In this document: positions 63,274 through 64,000 of the stretch, piece by piece
Numbering within the stretch: the stretch's first letter is position 1
Layout of the letters: each line of letters starts with the position of its first letter
Source of the DNA: Carnobacterium maltaromaticum DSM 20342
GTDB taxonomy: Bacteria > Bacillota > Bacilli > Lactobacillales > Carnobacteriaceae
Reading direction: 5' to 3'
DNA length: 64,000 bases
Assembly: GCF_000744945.1 (NCBI RefSeq)
Contig: NZ_JQMX01000001.1
Span: 1,302,001-1,366,000 of the forward strand
Made by a program: the position numbers and the translations under genes
The notes under the pieces: generated by a model
Seen by the model: the letters and a program-made list of their open reading frames with translations, nothing else
Told to the model about the DNA's origin: nothing
Database searches by the model: none

Positions 63274-64000
63274 TTAGTCTACTGGTACGACTGCGCCGTT
63301 CCATTCTTTTAAAATCCATTCTTTTACATCTTTTGATTTTAAGACTTCAACTAATTTTTTAATATTTTCATTGTCTTTATCTTCTTTTCGAACTGCTACA
63401 ATATTCGCATATGGTGAACTTGTTTTTTCTAAAGCAATCGCATCTTTCAAAGGATCTAAGCCATTATCAACGGCAAAGTTTGAGTTAATTGCCACAATAT
63501 CCCCTTCATCATTGTTCAAGAAGGTCGTCATCAATGCTGGATCTGCTTCATATGTGAATTTTAAATTCTTTTTATTTTCAACGATGTCGTCAAACGATGC
63601 TGTAGTTATGTCAACACCATCTTTGACTTTAACTAAGCCTGCATCTTGTAAAATGCTGATAACACGGCCCCAGTCGGTTGTTGAATTACTGACAATTACT
63701 GTTGCTCCGTCTTTTAAGTCGTCTAAGTTTTTAACGCGTTTAGAATACAAACCCAGTGGTTCAATGTGAATTGCCCCTGCATTTACAAAATCATAGTCAT
63801 TTTCTTTCACTTGTAAATTGAAATAAGGAATATGTTGGAAATAGTTTGCATCAATTTCACCATCAGCTAAGGCTTTGTTAGGCAAAATGTAGTCTTGATA
63901 AGTGGTTATTTGTAAATCAATTCCTTCTTTTTCTAAGATTGGCTTCACATGTTCTAAAATAACTGCATGTGGGATATTACTTGCTCCAATTTTCAATACG
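63274..64000 (-). CDS. metQ: MetQ/NlpA family methionine-binding lipoprotein (5' end beyond window)
   Basis: The visible part is the mature NlpA-type binding domain (about 240 residues), starting LKIGASNIPHAVILEHVKP and containing DANYFQHIPYF and NSNFAVDNGL. The lipoprotein signal and start lie beyond base 64000; the frame is open to the edge, and an internal start near 63996 is not believed. Members bind methionine for MetNP import. The ATPase and permease genes, if present, lie upstream outside the window. Confidence 0.9.
   Translation of the reverse strand, partial: VLKIGASNIPHAVILEHVKPILEKEGIDLQITTYQDYILPNKALADGEIDANYFQHIPYFNLQVKENDYDFVNAGAIHIEPLGLYSKRVKNLDDLKDGATVIVSNSTTDWGRVISILQDAGLVKVKDGVDITTASFDDIVENKKNLKFTYEADPALMTTFLNNDEGDIVAINSNFAVDNGLDPLKDAIALEKTSSPYANIVAVRKEDKDNENIKKLVEVLKSKDVKEWILKEWNGAVVPVD

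Overview
The window is AT-rich DNA from a low-GC Gram-positive bacterium, most likely a member of the Lactobacillales. I favour a Carnobacteriaceae/Enterococcaceae-type genome, but the genus is an inference from style, not a marker gene. Supporting signs are dense PTS and glycosidase clusters, cre sites, LicT-type antitermination, a sufCDSUB operon, AGGAGG-type ribosome binding sites and short U-rich hairpin terminators. I saw no rRNA, tRNA, CRISPR array or intact insertion sequence.

Layout. 1-3.2 kb: a metallophosphoesterase (cut by the left edge), an O6-alkylguanine methyltransferase and an ABC-F ATPase. The ABC-F gene has a leader of about 550 nt with an upstream ORF and duplicated hairpins. 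4-10 kb: a glutamine-type ABC importer (glnQHMP order) and an ATPase plus permease-binding-protein fusion of the quaternary-amine/ergothioneine kind, each behind a long leader. 10-11.6 kb: a TetR/hydrolase pair. 11.7-18.3 kb: a mannoside cluster (GH125, RpiR regulator, PTS EIIC, GH38) with a 121-bp RNA-like element in three tandem copies before the regulator. 18.7-20.4 kb: a luciferase-like monooxygenase and FMN reductase behind a fourth copy of that element. 20.5-30.9 kb: a RelB antitoxin with a truncated toxin, two GH3 glucosidases (one circularly permuted), an AraC regulator, a second RpiR regulator, a HAD phosphatase and a VOC protein. 31-36 kb: a transglutaminase-like protein, a Crp/Fnr regulator with a membrane protein, truA, a GNAT protein and a LysR fragment. 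36.6-45.5 kb: a mannose-family PTS operon with a BtpA/SgcQ protein, then a bglG-bglP-bglA operon with two antiterminator hairpins.

45.6-51 kb is an accessory, decaying region. It holds a MarR gene with a premature TAA, a UvrA-like ABC gene with an in-frame TAG, a frameshifted XRE gene and remnants of genes found elsewhere in the window. 51.7-57 kb carries sufCDSUB, followed by a gamma-glutamyl hydrolase. 58-60 kb holds the best candidate for a new small system: a PlcR-like HTH-TPR regulator, a divergent 27-codon ORF with a strong ribosome binding site and its own terminator, and a downstream gene of unknown function carrying a premature stop. 60-64 kb has a GloA2-type VOC protein, a CPBP protease, an ABC-2 permease beside a catalytically degenerate ABC domain fused to LytTR, and a MetQ-type binding protein cut by the right edge.

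How the genes work together. The sugar clusters pair importers with intracellular glycosidases and local regulators, and several promoters carry CcpA (cre) sites. The recurring theme outside the enzymes is leader RNA: the ABC-F, glnQ, egtV-like, RpiR, luciferase-like and bgl transcripts all begin with structured leaders.
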